DNA of 64,000 bases from Oceanobacillus_B kapialis. GTDB lineage: Bacteria > Bacillota > Bacilli > Bacillales > Amphibacillaceae. Each line of letters begins with the position of its first letter. The first letter of the stretch is position 1. The DNA lies in the NCBI RefSeq assembly GCF_042685265.1, contig NZ_JBHUMX010000007.1; one strand, given 5' to 3'. Below, in pieces: positions 50,886 through 59,490 of the stretch. The notes below the pieces were generated by a model. The model was not told the DNA's origin. It saw nothing but the letters and a program-made list of their open reading frames with translations, and searched no databases. The translations under genes and the position numbers were made by a program.

Positions 50886-51518
50886 GTGACTATGTCACCG
50901 AAGCAAAAGGTATACCAGGGCGTGTTACAGGAAATACGTCAATACATCGACACACAACACTTAGAGCCCGGGGATAAACTTCCTTCCGAAAGAGAACTAG
51001 CTGACACACTACAGGCAGGCAGATCCTCTGTTCGTGAAGCTTTGCGAGCAATGGAACTGCTTGGTCTCATTGAGACAAAAAGGGGCGAAGGAACATTTCT
51101 TAGCACGTATCGCCCCTATCAAACAGTAGAGCTCTTATCTTCTTTTATCTTAAAAGAGGCTAGAACGAGGGAAGATCTGTTCTTAGCCAAGAAGATACTC
51201 GAAAAGGAAGCGGCAAAGTTAGCATTTAGTAGAATTGATAAGCAGGATTTAGACATGCTTGACCAATTGCTTCATGATTCTCTAATGGGGCCGAACGATC
51301 GGCATGTCGCTTTCTTTAAATATTTATTTAGAAAATCGGAGAATTTATTGTTAGCCCGAGTCTGGCAACTAATGGAGGAATTCTCTCATACGATTAATAA
51401 GCTTTACTACAGCAAAGTTTTTTACATAGAACTGGTTCATCTTTATTCCACGAAAAATTACCAGTTAATTGAGCCTTTATTTGAATCACTCGCCGTTCAG
51501 GATGGTCAATGGGATTAA
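50886..51518 (+). CDS. GntR-family regulator of the FadR subfamily
   Basis: The 210-residue protein has a GntR winged helix (about 8-72: GDKLPSERELADTLQAGRSSVREALRAMELLGLIETKRGEGTFL) and a helical FadR-type C-terminal domain (about 85-205) that is shorter than usual and lacks a clear metal-binding His set. It begins at a GTG 25 bases after the malic enzyme stop, with AGGAG 12 bases upstream; an ATG two codons later is an alternative. It probably controls the surrounding malic enzyme and accDA genes. Effector unknown. Confidence 0.87.
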   Translation: MTMSPKQKVYQGVLQEIRQYIDTQHLEPGDKLPSERELADTLQAGRSSVREALRAMELLGLIETKRGEGTFLSTYRPYQTVELLSSFILKEARTREDLFLAKKILEKEAAKLAFSRIDKQDLDMLDQLLHDSLMGPNDRHVAFFKYLFRKSENLLLARVWQLMEEFSHTINKLYYSKVFYIELVHLYSTKNYQLIEPLFESLAVQDGQWD

Positions 51519-51537
51519 TTCAGCTATTTAAATCATG

Positions 51538-51543
51538 TATAAT
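51538..51543 (+). promoter_or_regulatory. -10 element upstream of accD
   Basis: A perfect TATAAT follows TTAATT at 17 bases. A leader of about 90 bases follows, with a hairpin-capable repeat CACTTG-A-CA (51588-51596) / TG-C-CAAGTG (51611-51619) just upstream of the RBS. Confidence 0.45.
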
Positions 51544-51642
51544 CGAAAGTAGTAGACGTTCATAAAGCTGAGCAAGCTCGGCACATGCACTTGACAAGAA
51601 TATGGTAAGATGCCAAGTGGTGTTGAAAAAGGAGGAATTACC

Positions 51643-52503
51643 TTGCTTGAGAATCTTTTTGGCAAGCGAAAGAAATATGCATCCATTCCAAATCACCAGG
51701 CAAAAACAGATGTGCCGGAAGGGTTAATGCAAAAATGCGATGGGTGTCACAAAATTTTTTACCGTAAGGAAATGAAGAAAAACTTAAATGTTTGTCCTAA
51801 TTGTGGCCATCATCATACGTTATTAGCGTGGGACAGAATTGAATGCTTATTTGAGATGGAATCATTTCAGGAATGGGACAAAGACTTAATTACAAGCAAC
51901 CCATTACAATTTCCAGGCTATGAAGAAAAGATGGAAAAAGATCGTGCGAAAACGGGGTTGAACGAAGGGGTCATTACAGGAAAAGGATTTATTGATGGAC
52001 AGGCTGCTGCTGTAGCTGTCATGGATTCCAGCTTCCGTATGGGGAGTATGGGTTCAGTCATTGGAGAGAAAATTGCCCGAGCAATTGAAAATGCCAGAAA
52101 GGAATCACTGCCATTTATTATCTTTGCAGCTTCTGGTGGCGCAAGAATGCAAGAGGGTGTTTTAAGTTTAATGCAAATGACAAAAACTTCTATTGCCATT
52201 AAGCGATTCAGCGATGCTGGTGGCCTTATGATTTCTGTTATGACACACCCTACTACAGGTGGCGTTTCGGCAAGTTTTGCCTCACTTGGTGACTATAATT
52301 TTGCAGAGCCAGGGGCACTGATTGGGTTTGCTGGAAGAAGAATCATTGAACAAACCATTCGAGAGAAACTGCCTGATGATTTCCAGACGGCTGAATTCCA
52401 ATTAAAGCATGGCCAATTAGATAAGGTGGTTCATCGTCATGAGATGAAATCCCTTTTCTCTACGCTACTTGACATGCATAAGGAAGGCGGCGAAAATTCG
52501 TGA
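51643..52503 (+). CDS. accD: Acetyl-CoA carboxylase carboxyltransferase beta subunit
   Basis: The 286-residue protein transfers the carboxyl group from biotin to acetyl-CoA. An N-terminal zinc ribbon with CDGC and CPNC precedes a crotonase-fold carboxyltransferase domain (GGARMQEGVLSLMQM and TTGGVSASFASLGD). The TTG at 51643 lies seven bases after AAAGGAGG; the longer frame to 51610 has no RBS. It overlaps accA by four bases (GTGA). Confidence 0.96.
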   Translation: MLENLFGKRKKYASIPNHQAKTDVPEGLMQKCDGCHKIFYRKEMKKNLNVCPNCGHHHTLLAWDRIECLFEMESFQEWDKDLITSNPLQFPGYEEKMEKDRAKTGLNEGVITGKGFIDGQAAAVAVMDSSFRMGSMGSVIGEKIARAIENARKESLPFIIFAASGGARMQEGVLSLMQMTKTSIAIKRFSDAGGLMISVMTHPTTGGVSASFASLGDYNFAEPGALIGFAGRRIIEQTIREKLPDDFQTAEFQLKHGQLDKVVHRHEMKSLFSTLLDMHKEGGENS

Positions 52504-53456
52504 AGCACGTAATGGACTTTGAAAAACCAATCGTTAACTTAAAAGAAAAAATTGCGGAGTTAAAAAATTTCACAAAGGATAGTGAAATTGATTTAACAGA
52601 GGAAATTAATACATTGGAGAAGAGATTATCTGTCCTTGAGGATGATATTTACGGCAATCTTAAGCCTTGGCAGCGTGTCCAAATGGCCCGTCATCAGGAT
52701 AGGCCAACTACGATGGATTATATAGAAAAGCTTTTTCAAAACTTTATTGAATTCCATGGGGATAGGCTTTTCGGTGATGATGAGGCAATTGTTTCAGGTA
52801 TTGCTTATTATAAAGAGAGTCCTGTAACGGTTATTGGGCATCAACGCGGAAAAGATACGAAAGAAAACATAAAACGCAATTTTGGTATGCCACATCCTGA
52901 AGGGTATAGAAAAGCATTAAGACATATGAAACAAGCAGAAAAGTTTAAACGACCGATTATCTGCTTTATTGATACAAAAGGGGCTTATCCTGGAAAAGCA
53001 GCTGAAGAACGTGGACAAAGTGAAGCGATCGCGAGAAACCTAATGGAGATGGCGGGACTTAAGGTTCCGATTATTTGCATCGTGATTGGTGAAGGAGGAA
53101 GCGGTGGAGCACTGGCGCTTGGAGTTGGTGACCATATTCATATGTTGGAGAATTCTACATATTCGGTAATTTCTCCAGAAGGGGCCGCTGCCCTTCTATG
53201 GAAGGATTCCGGTTTAGCTCAAAAAGCTGCAGAAACAATGAAAATCACGTCCTATGATTTGAAACAGCTTGGGGTTATTGATACGATAATTCCAGAACCT
53301 AAAGGTGGAGCGCATCGGGATTTAGATCAGCAAGCAGACTATATGGATCATGCTATTGAACAATCGCTTTCTGTTCTAAAAAAACGCACACCTGAAGAGT
53401 TATTAGAGAACCGCTGGGAAAAATATAAGCAGATTGGTGACTTTACGACACTATAA
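52500..53456 (+). CDS. accA: Acetyl-CoA carboxylase carboxyltransferase alpha subunit
   Basis: The 318-residue protein is the partner of AccD in the carboxyltransferase. Conserved segments are RVQMARHQDRPTTMDYI, FHGDRLFGDD, PIICFIDTKGAYPGKAAEERGQSEAIARNL and VIGEGGSGGALALGVGD. A GTG start overlaps the accD stop, so the two subunits are translationally coupled. A terminator follows at 53493-53518. Confidence 0.97.
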   Translation: MKHVMDFEKPIVNLKEKIAELKNFTKDSEIDLTEEINTLEKRLSVLEDDIYGNLKPWQRVQMARHQDRPTTMDYIEKLFQNFIEFHGDRLFGDDEAIVSGIAYYKESPVTVIGHQRGKDTKENIKRNFGMPHPEGYRKALRHMKQAEKFKRPIICFIDTKGAYPGKAAEERGQSEAIARNLMEMAGLKVPIICIVIGEGGSGGALALGVGDHIHMLENSTYSVISPEGAAALLWKDSGLAQKAAETMKITSYDLKQLGVIDTIIPEPKGGAHRDLDQQADYMDHAIEQSLSVLKKRTPEELLENRWEKYKQIGDFTTL

Positions 53457-53492
53457 GCTTTACCCGACCTTTATGTATGATATTTTTAAAAA

Positions 53493-53526
53493 AGAGGTTG
53501 ACATTGCAGTCAACCTCTGATTATTT
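53493..53526 (+). terminator. accA terminator
   Basis: AGAGGTTGAC pairs with GTCAACCTCT, followed by GATTATTTTT. Confidence 0.82.
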
Positions 53527-53636
53527 TTCTATGGAATGGCAGGGAACAGTATAATTAATTGCTATTTTTTCTTTTTCCCATTATCTTTGAATAGGAAAGA
53601 ATAATTATAGCAGTAAAAACAGAGGTGGAACAAGAT

Positions 53637-54596
53637 ATGAAAAAGATTGGTGTATTGACCAGTGGTGGCGATGCTCCTGGTATGAACGCAGCAATTCGGG
53701 CTGTTGTAAGAAAAGCCATTTACCATGATGTAGAGGTATATGGTATAAAGTATGGTTATCAGGGTTTAATGGAAGGAAATATTGAGAAAATGGAAATAGG
53801 CTCTGTCGGTGATATTATTCATCGTGGAGGCACCATTATTTATTCCGCTAGAAGTGAAGAATTTAAAACAGATGCTGGCCAAGAAAAAGGTATTGAGCAA
53901 CTTAAAAAGTTTGGGATTGAAGGTTTAATCATTATTGGTGGAGATGGCAGCTTTAAAGGAGCTCAAAAGCTAACCCAAAAAGGTTATCCGTGCATTGGTA
54001 TCCCAGGCACCATTGATAACGATATTTCAGGAACAGATTTTACGATCGGTTTTGATACTGCCCTAAATACAATTATCGAAGCAATTGATAAGGTTCGTGA
54101 CACAGCTACCTCACATAAACGTACTTATATCATCGAAGTAATGGGAAGAGACGCTGGAGACCTAGCTCTATGGGCTGGATTAGCAGATGGTGCGGAGAGT
54201 ATTTTAATTCCAGAAATAAAGGACGACTTTGATGATGTGATTGAACGACTAAAACGAGGCCATGAGCGAGGCAAAAAGCATAGTATTATTGTTTTAGCTG
54301 AGGGTGTTGGAAGTGGCTTTGATTATGGAAAGCGTATTGAGGAAACAACAGATTTGGAAACTCGCGTAACCGTGTTAGGATACATCCAGCGTGGAGGCTC
54401 TCCAACAGCTGCTGACCGTGTGCTTGCAAGCAGACTTGGTGCCTACTCCGTAGATCTATTGCTTGAAGGGAAAGCAGGGCGTATGGTTGGGATTCAAAAT
54501 AATAAATTAGTCAATCACGATATCTTGGAAATTCTTTCACAAAAGCATGTTATCGATAAGGACATGTATCAATTATCAAAAGAATTATCCATATAG
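53637..54596 (+). CDS. pfkA: 6-phosphofructokinase
   Basis: The 319-residue ATP-dependent enzyme phosphorylates fructose 6-phosphate. The ATP motif GVLTSGGDAPGMN lies at the N-terminus and the catalytic Asp in PGTIDNDISGTD near residue 127; GMNAA and RVTVLGYIQRGGSPTA complete the signatures. The ATG at 53637 follows AGAGGTGG. It is the first gene of pfkA-pyk. Confidence 0.98.
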   Translation: MKKIGVLTSGGDAPGMNAAIRAVVRKAIYHDVEVYGIKYGYQGLMEGNIEKMEIGSVGDIIHRGGTIIYSARSEEFKTDAGQEKGIEQLKKFGIEGLIIIGGDGSFKGAQKLTQKGYPCIGIPGTIDNDISGTDFTIGFDTALNTIIEAIDKVRDTATSHKRTYIIEVMGRDAGDLALWAGLADGAESILIPEIKDDFDDVIERLKRGHERGKKHSIIVLAEGVGSGFDYGKRIEETTDLETRVTVLGYIQRGGSPTAADRVLASRLGAYSVDLLLEGKAGRMVGIQNNKLVNHDILEILSQKHVIDKDMYQLSKELSI

Positions 54597-54618
54597 GAAC
54601 AACTTAGGAGGTAATGGA

Positions 54619-56382
54619 ATGAGAAATACAAAGATTGTATGTACAATAGGACCGGCTTCTGAATCTATAGAAAAATTAGAGCAGCTAATCGAATCCGGAA
54701 TGAACGTGGCCAGATTGAACTTTTCCCACGGTGATTTTGAAGAGCATGGGGCACGTATTAAAAATATTCGACAGGCTGCCAAGAATACAGGGAAAACGGT
54801 TGCCATTCTATTAGATACAAAGGGACCAGAAATCCGTACAGGACAATTCCGTGATGGAGAGGCAGAGCTTATTCAAGATAAGGAAGTCTATGTTTCCATG
54901 AATGAAGACGTGGAAGGAACGGCTGAAAGATTTTCTGTAACATACAGTGGTTTAATTAACGACGTTCATGAGGGCTCAAAAATATTATTAGATGATGGGC
55001 TAATTGAATTAGAAGTACTTAGCGTCGATCATGAAAACAATGAATTAAAAACAAAAGCACTCAACTCAGGAACCATCAAAAACAAAAAAGGTGTTAATGT
55101 TCCAAACGTTTCCGTAAACCTCCCTGGTATTACAGACAAGGATGCCAACGATATCAGCTTCGGAATTGAACAGGATGTTGATTTTATTGCAGCTTCTTTC
55201 GTTAGACGTCCTTCCGACATTCTTGAAATAAAAGAATTGCTTGATAAACATAATGCCTCCCATATTCAGATTATCCCTAAAATTGAGAACCAGGAAGGTG
55301 TCGATAATATTGACAGCATCCTGGAAGTTAGTGATGGTTTAATGGTTGCACGTGGTGATTTAGGAGTGGAGATCCCTGCTGAAGATGTGCCACTTGTACA
55401 AAAGCAATTAATCAAAAAATGTAATACGGCAGGGAAGCCAGTCATTACAGCAACCCAAATGCTAGACTCAATGCAACGCAACCCACGTCCTACAAGAGCC
55501 GAAGCTTCCGATGTAGCGAACGCTATATTTGATGGAACAGACGCGATCATGCTATCTGGTGAGACAGCTGCGGGTACCTACCCGGTAGAATCTGTTCAAA
55601 CTATGAACAATATTGCTGTTAAAGCAGAGACTGCACTTAACCATGAGACCATTCTGAAAGACCGTTCGAAGCACGTGGATATGACGATTACGGATGCAAT
55701 TAGCCAATCTGTAACGCATACAGCAATGAACTTATCTGTAAGTGCAATTATCACACCTACTGAAAGTGGCCATACAGCAAGAATGATTTCGAAATATCGT
55801 CCGCAGGCACCAATTGTGGCTGTTACGTTTTCCGAGCGAGTAAATCGTCAACTTTCACTTGTATGGGGAGTACACGCAGTACCAGGAGAGAAGGCACAAT
55901 CTACTGATGAAATGTTAGATATCGCCATTGAAAAAGGGCTGGCAACAGGTGTAGTAGAGCATGGAAGCAGAGTAATTATTACTGCTGGAGTTCCAGTAGG
56001 CCAAAGCGGAACAACAAACCTATTGAAGGTCCACGTTATTGGCGATGTGATCGCAAAGGGACAAGGAATTGGTAAACGTAGCGCCTATGGGAAAGCTGTC
56101 ATTGCCAAAAATGCTGAGGAAGCCGTTAGTAAGGTAAACGAAGGAGATATCCTTGTAACATATGGTACCGATAGAGAAATGATGCCTGCGATTGAAAAAG
56201 CAAGTGGCATTGTAACAGAAGAAGGAGGCTTAACCTCACATGCGGCCGTAGTGGGTCTAAGTCTAGGTATTCCAGTTATTGTAGGTGTTAAGGACGTATT
56301 TGACTATGTGGCAGACGGACAAGTTATTACTGTTGATGGCACAAAGGGAGATATCTATAAAGGTCATACAAGAGTCCTTTAA
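54619..56382 (+). CDS. pyk: Pyruvate kinase with C-terminal PEP-mobile-domain-like extension
   Basis: The 587-residue enzyme makes ATP and pyruvate from phosphoenolpyruvate. The N-terminal KIVCTIGPASE, the active site FVRRP / KIENQEGV and the ATQMLDSM segment are intact. Residues about 480-587 form the extra domain (GDILVTYGTDREMMPAIEKASGIVTEEGGLTSHAAVVG) found in Bacillus and Staphylococcus enzymes. RBS TTAGGAGG, 22 bases after pfkA. Confidence 0.98.
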   Translation: MRNTKIVCTIGPASESIEKLEQLIESGMNVARLNFSHGDFEEHGARIKNIRQAAKNTGKTVAILLDTKGPEIRTGQFRDGEAELIQDKEVYVSMNEDVEGTAERFSVTYSGLINDVHEGSKILLDDGLIELEVLSVDHENNELKTKALNSGTIKNKKGVNVPNVSVNLPGITDKDANDISFGIEQDVDFIAASFVRRPSDILEIKELLDKHNASHIQIIPKIENQEGVDNIDSILEVSDGLMVARGDLGVEIPAEDVPLVQKQLIKKCNTAGKPVITATQMLDSMQRNPRPTRAEASDVANAIFDGTDAIMLSGETAAGTYPVESVQTMNNIAVKAETALNHETILKDRSKHVDMTITDAISQSVTHTAMNLSVSAIITPTESGHTARMISKYRPQAPIVAVTFSERVNRQLSLVWGVHAVPGEKAQSTDEMLDIAIEKGLATGVVEHGSRVIITAGVPVGQSGTTNLLKVHVIGDVIAKGQGIGKRSAYGKAVIAKNAEEAVSKVNEGDILVTYGTDREMMPAIEKASGIVTEEGGLTSHAAVVGLSLGIPVIVGVKDVFDYVADGQVITVDGTKGDIYKGHTRVL

Positions 56383-56406
56383 TTCATAGAAAAAAAGGAA
56401 GGGATT

Positions 56407-56434
56407 AAAAAGAAGGGGTTCCCTTCTTTTTTTC
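56407..56434 (+). terminator. pyk terminator
   Basis: AAGAAGGG pairs with CCCTTCTT around a short loop, followed by TTTTT. Confidence 0.82.
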
Positions 56435-56453
56435 TTTAACTTCAAAAACGCTT

Positions 56454-56476
56454 CGTTACGAATCATGCACGTAACG
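56454..56476. promoter_or_regulatory. Inverted repeat upstream of fxsA
   Basis: CGTTACG-N9-CGTAACG is a perfect seven-base inverted repeat ending 30 bases before the fxsA start. Its spacing suits a dimeric repressor or a weak hairpin. Confidence 0.35.
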
Positions 56477-56506
56477 CTCTTCGATTATACAAAAGGAGGT
56501 AAAGGT

Positions 56507-56896
56507 ATGCGTTGGTTGTTACTTATAATGCTCATATTATCTGGCCTGGAAATAGGCATGTTTATTTGGGTAGGCGGGATGATAGGTCCTTGGTGGGTGG
56601 CTTTCTTAATTATTCTAACCGGAATTATCGGTGTGTCTCTTGCTAAGCAACAAGGGGTTGATACATGGAATAAAGCACAGGTTTCGATGCGCAATGGAGC
56701 AGCGCCAACTTCTTATATCATTGATGGTATTTGTATACTAATCGGTGGGATCTTTCTATTCACTCCAGGTTTTATTACAGATATTGCTGGGTTTATACTC
56801 GTAATCCCATTTACAAGAGCACCCTTTAAAGCCTATATTGGCAAATTAATAACCAAAATGATGAACAAAAATACGATTATTTATCGAAAGTTTTAA
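56507..56896 (+). CDS. fxsA: FxsA family membrane protein
   Basis: The 129-residue protein has four predicted membrane helices (about 2-20, 25-43, 70-88, 92-110) and the FxsA core WNKAQVSMRNGAAPTSYIIDGICILIGGIFLFTPGFITDIAG. FxsA relieves phage T7 exclusion in E. coli; its normal role is unknown. The ATG at 56507 follows AAAGGAGG; the frame open from 56465 has no RBS. Convergent with ytvI, four bases apart. Confidence 0.92.
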   Translation: MRWLLLIMLILSGLEIGMFIWVGGMIGPWWVAFLIILTGIIGVSLAKQQGVDTWNKAQVSMRNGAAPTSYIIDGICILIGGIFLFTPGFITDIAGFILVIPFTRAPFKAYIGKLITKMMNKNTIIYRKF

Positions 56897-56900
56897 ATAA

Positions 56901-58013
56901 CTACTCCCCCTTTAGAATGAAGTGCCATAATCTTTGGGGGATTTGTGCTTTATAGAAGGCGTTTATCAAAATGAGCAGTACTGGGGCTAAAAGGAAGCCG
57001 AGCATGCCAAGTATTTGCACACCTATAAAAAGAATGATCAAAGCAGCAAGTGGATGAAGCCCAATGCTTGAGGCGAGTACTTTTGGTTCCAATATTTGTC
57101 TAACAATAACAATGACCATGTATATAACGATCAAGCCGATGGTCAAGGGAAAATTTCCTGTCATATATAGATAAAGGATCCAGGGAATAAAGAGAATGCC
57201 GGTCCCAACATATGGAAGTAAATCCACACATGCTGCTAAAAAAGCAATGGTAAGCGGATGATCAACTTTGAGAATAATCAATCCTATTAGTATGATTATA
57301 AAGGTAATAAAGATTAAAGTTACCTGAGCTTTCATATAGCCGACTGTCGCCTTCTTTAATTGTGTTAGCACATGCTGTCCTGAAATTTGAACGTTATCAG
57401 GTAGCAGGTTTTTAACTTTTATGCTTAGTAATTCCCAATCATTTGTGATTATGAAAGAAGCTAGAATAACGAAAATGATAATGGTAACCGAGTTTGGTAG
57501 TGTTCCTAAAAGAGCAGGTATGGAGAGAAGTAAGTGTTGAAGAAATTCAGCAACCGTTGCTGCCAAGCCATTTGCAAATTCGATAATTTTTTCTTTGATC
57601 GTAAGTTGTTGGCCTTCATCAAGTGTATGCACAAGTGATGCAATTTTCTGATAAAAAGGCAAGATGTAGGCAGTGATTAGATTGTCGAATATCTGTATAC
57701 CTTTTGAAAAATATCCCGGTATTTTATCTGCGATAGAGATAACCCCAAGAATAATTTCATGAATGATAAAAAATATAAAACCAAAAAGGATAAGAAACCC
57801 AGTAACTAGGACGGTCAATGTTGCGATGATTCGAGGGAAATTAAGTTTCTTTTGTAAAAAAGTTACAACTGGATGCATTCCTAGCGATAAAATAATAGCA
57901 ATTAAAAAGGGGTATATAAATTTCCCTGTATACTGAAAGAAGAAAAAGATAGCTACCCCTATTAAGAGAACAACAAGGAAGCGCAATAATTGATAAGAAA
58001 GCTGCTTGTACAT
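56901..58013 (-). CDS. ytvI: YtvI, AI-2E family transporter-like membrane protein
   Basis: The 370-residue protein has about eight membrane helices and the AI-2E/PerM family core (SLGMHPVVTFLQKKL; AACVDLLPYVGTGILFIPW; LEPKVLASSIGLHPLAALIILFIGVQILG). YtvI is linked to sporulation in Bacillus by name only. The substrate is unknown. The ATG at 58013 has GGGGCG upstream; the longer frame to 58130 includes an unlikely basic leader. Confidence 0.88.
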   Translation of the reverse strand: MYKQLSYQLLRFLVVLLIGVAIFFFFQYTGKFIYPFLIAIILSLGMHPVVTFLQKKLNFPRIIATLTVLVTGFLILFGFIFFIIHEIILGVISIADKIPGYFSKGIQIFDNLITAYILPFYQKIASLVHTLDEGQQLTIKEKIIEFANGLAATVAEFLQHLLLSIPALLGTLPNSVTIIIFVILASFIITNDWELLSIKVKNLLPDNVQISGQHVLTQLKKATVGYMKAQVTLIFITFIIILIGLIILKVDHPLTIAFLAACVDLLPYVGTGILFIPWILYLYMTGNFPLTIGLIVIYMVIVIVRQILEPKVLASSIGLHPLAALIILFIGVQILGMLGFLLAPVLLILINAFYKAQIPQRLWHFILKGE

Positions 58014-58150
58014 AAAAACGCCCCAATCAGTGTTTAGACAGTATACTCTTATGTATGCACGCCAAGGAAGGTTTAGACGTGTGAGTTTAAAACCTTTAAA
58101 AAGTGTTAAACAAAAGGATTTTCTTCGCAATTTACAAATTTAATCTAGAT

Positions 58151-58164
58151 TTTAAACGGTTTCA
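58151..58164. promoter_or_regulatory. CcpA (cre)-like site upstream of citZ
   Basis: TTTAAACGGTTTCA matches the cre consensus TGWAANCGNTNWCA at 13 of 14 positions. It abuts the -35 of the citZ promoter by one base. CcpA repression of citZ is known in B. subtilis. Confidence 0.6.
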
Positions 58165-58165
58165 A

Positions 58166-58194
58166 TTCACATTACATTCAAAATACTTTATAAT
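58166..58194 (+). promoter_or_regulatory. Sigma-A promoter of citZ
   Basis: TTCACA (58166-58171) and TATAAT (58189-58194) are exactly 17 bases apart. A dyad ATTAT-N5-ATAAT (58227-58241) lies about 30 bases downstream, where a CcpC-type (ATAA-rich dyad) repressor could act. Confidence 0.7.
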
Positions 58195-58290
58195 TAGCCA
58201 TGGGGATGACAATATGATTCTTTGAAATTATTGTCGATAATAAGTGGTCCTAATGATTGGTACAATTAATAGAAAAAGGAGAGGTTTTCA

Positions 58291-59406
58291 ATGACAACAA
58301 CGAAAGGGCTTGAAGGTGTTGTAGCAACCCAATCTTCTATCAGCTCCATCATCGATGATCAGTTAACATATGTAGGTTACAAAATCGATGACTTAGCAGA
58401 AAACTCCAGCTTTGAAGAGGTGGTTTATTTACTATGGAACCAAAAGCTTCCTAAAAAGTCGGAACTTGATGCTTTCAAAAAAGATATAGCAGAAAATATG
58501 ACACTGCCTGATGCTGTTATCTCTCATTTACAGTCCTATGATTTGTCTACCGTACATCCAATGGCAGCATTGCGCACAGCCATTTCTCTACTTGGACTAT
58601 ATGATGAAGAAGCAGATGTCATGGAGGAAGATGCAAATAAACGAAAGGCATTGCGAATTCAAGCAAAAATATCTACAATTGTAACTGCTTTCGCGAGGAT
58701 TCGTCAGGGCAAGGAACCGATACAACCAAAGCAAGACTATAATTATGCAGAAAACTTACTATATATGCTAAATGGTAAAGCACCTGAAGCTATAGAAGTA
58801 GAAGCGATTAATAAAGCATTGGTACTTCATGCAGATCATGAGCTAAATGCTTCCACTTTTACTGCAAGAGTATGTGTTGCAACGTTATCAGATATTTACT
58901 CTGGTATTACAGCAGCGATAGGAGCATTGAAGGGGCCGTTGCACGGTGGCGCCAATGAACGTGTAATGCAAATGCTTACAGAAATTGGTGAGGAAGAAAA
59001 TGCGATTCCTTATATTAAAGAAAAGCTAGACAACAAAGAAAAAATTATGGGAATGGGGCATCGTGTCTACCGCAATGGAGATCCCCGTGCCAAATTCTTG
59101 CGTGAAATGTCCAGACAGCTAACAGAATTAACAGGGCAGTCCAAATGGTATAATATGTCCGTAGAAATCGAGGATTATATTAAAGAAACAAAAGGTCTTC
59201 CAGCAAATGTAGACTTCTATTCTGCATCTGTGTATCACAGTCTAGGAATCGAACATGATTTGTTTACACCAATCTTTGCAGTGAGTCGTACTTCAGGATG
59301 GCTTGCCCATATTCTTGAGCAATATCAAAACAACCGATTAATTCGCCCTCGCGCAGATTATATTGGGCCAAAATCTCCTGAATATGTTGCAATAGAAAAC
59401 AGATAA
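58291..59406 (+). CDS. citZ: Citrate synthase
   Basis: The 371-residue enzyme condenses acetyl-CoA with oxaloacetate. Catalytic residues lie in GPLHGGANERVM (His near 220), MGMGHRVYRNGDPRA (His near 256) and VDFYSASVYHSLGI (Asp near 308). It is the first gene of citZ-icd-mdh. RBS AAAGGAGAGG. Confidence 0.97.
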   Translation: MTTTKGLEGVVATQSSISSIIDDQLTYVGYKIDDLAENSSFEEVVYLLWNQKLPKKSELDAFKKDIAENMTLPDAVISHLQSYDLSTVHPMAALRTAISLLGLYDEEADVMEEDANKRKALRIQAKISTIVTAFARIRQGKEPIQPKQDYNYAENLLYMLNGKAPEAIEVEAINKALVLHADHELNASTFTARVCVATLSDIYSGITAAIGALKGPLHGGANERVMQMLTEIGEEENAIPYIKEKLDNKEKIMGMGHRVYRNGDPRAKFLREMSRQLTELTGQSKWYNMSVEIEDYIKETKGLPANVDFYSASVYHSLGIEHDLFTPIFAVSRTSGWLAHILEQYQNNRLIRPRADYIGPKSPEYVAIENR

Positions 59407-59490
59407 AGAAGAACAACCTAAAATCAATAGACAAAGGTAACAGGGAATACGTTATACTAGAATAGATAATAGATTTAGGAGGTAGTTAAC

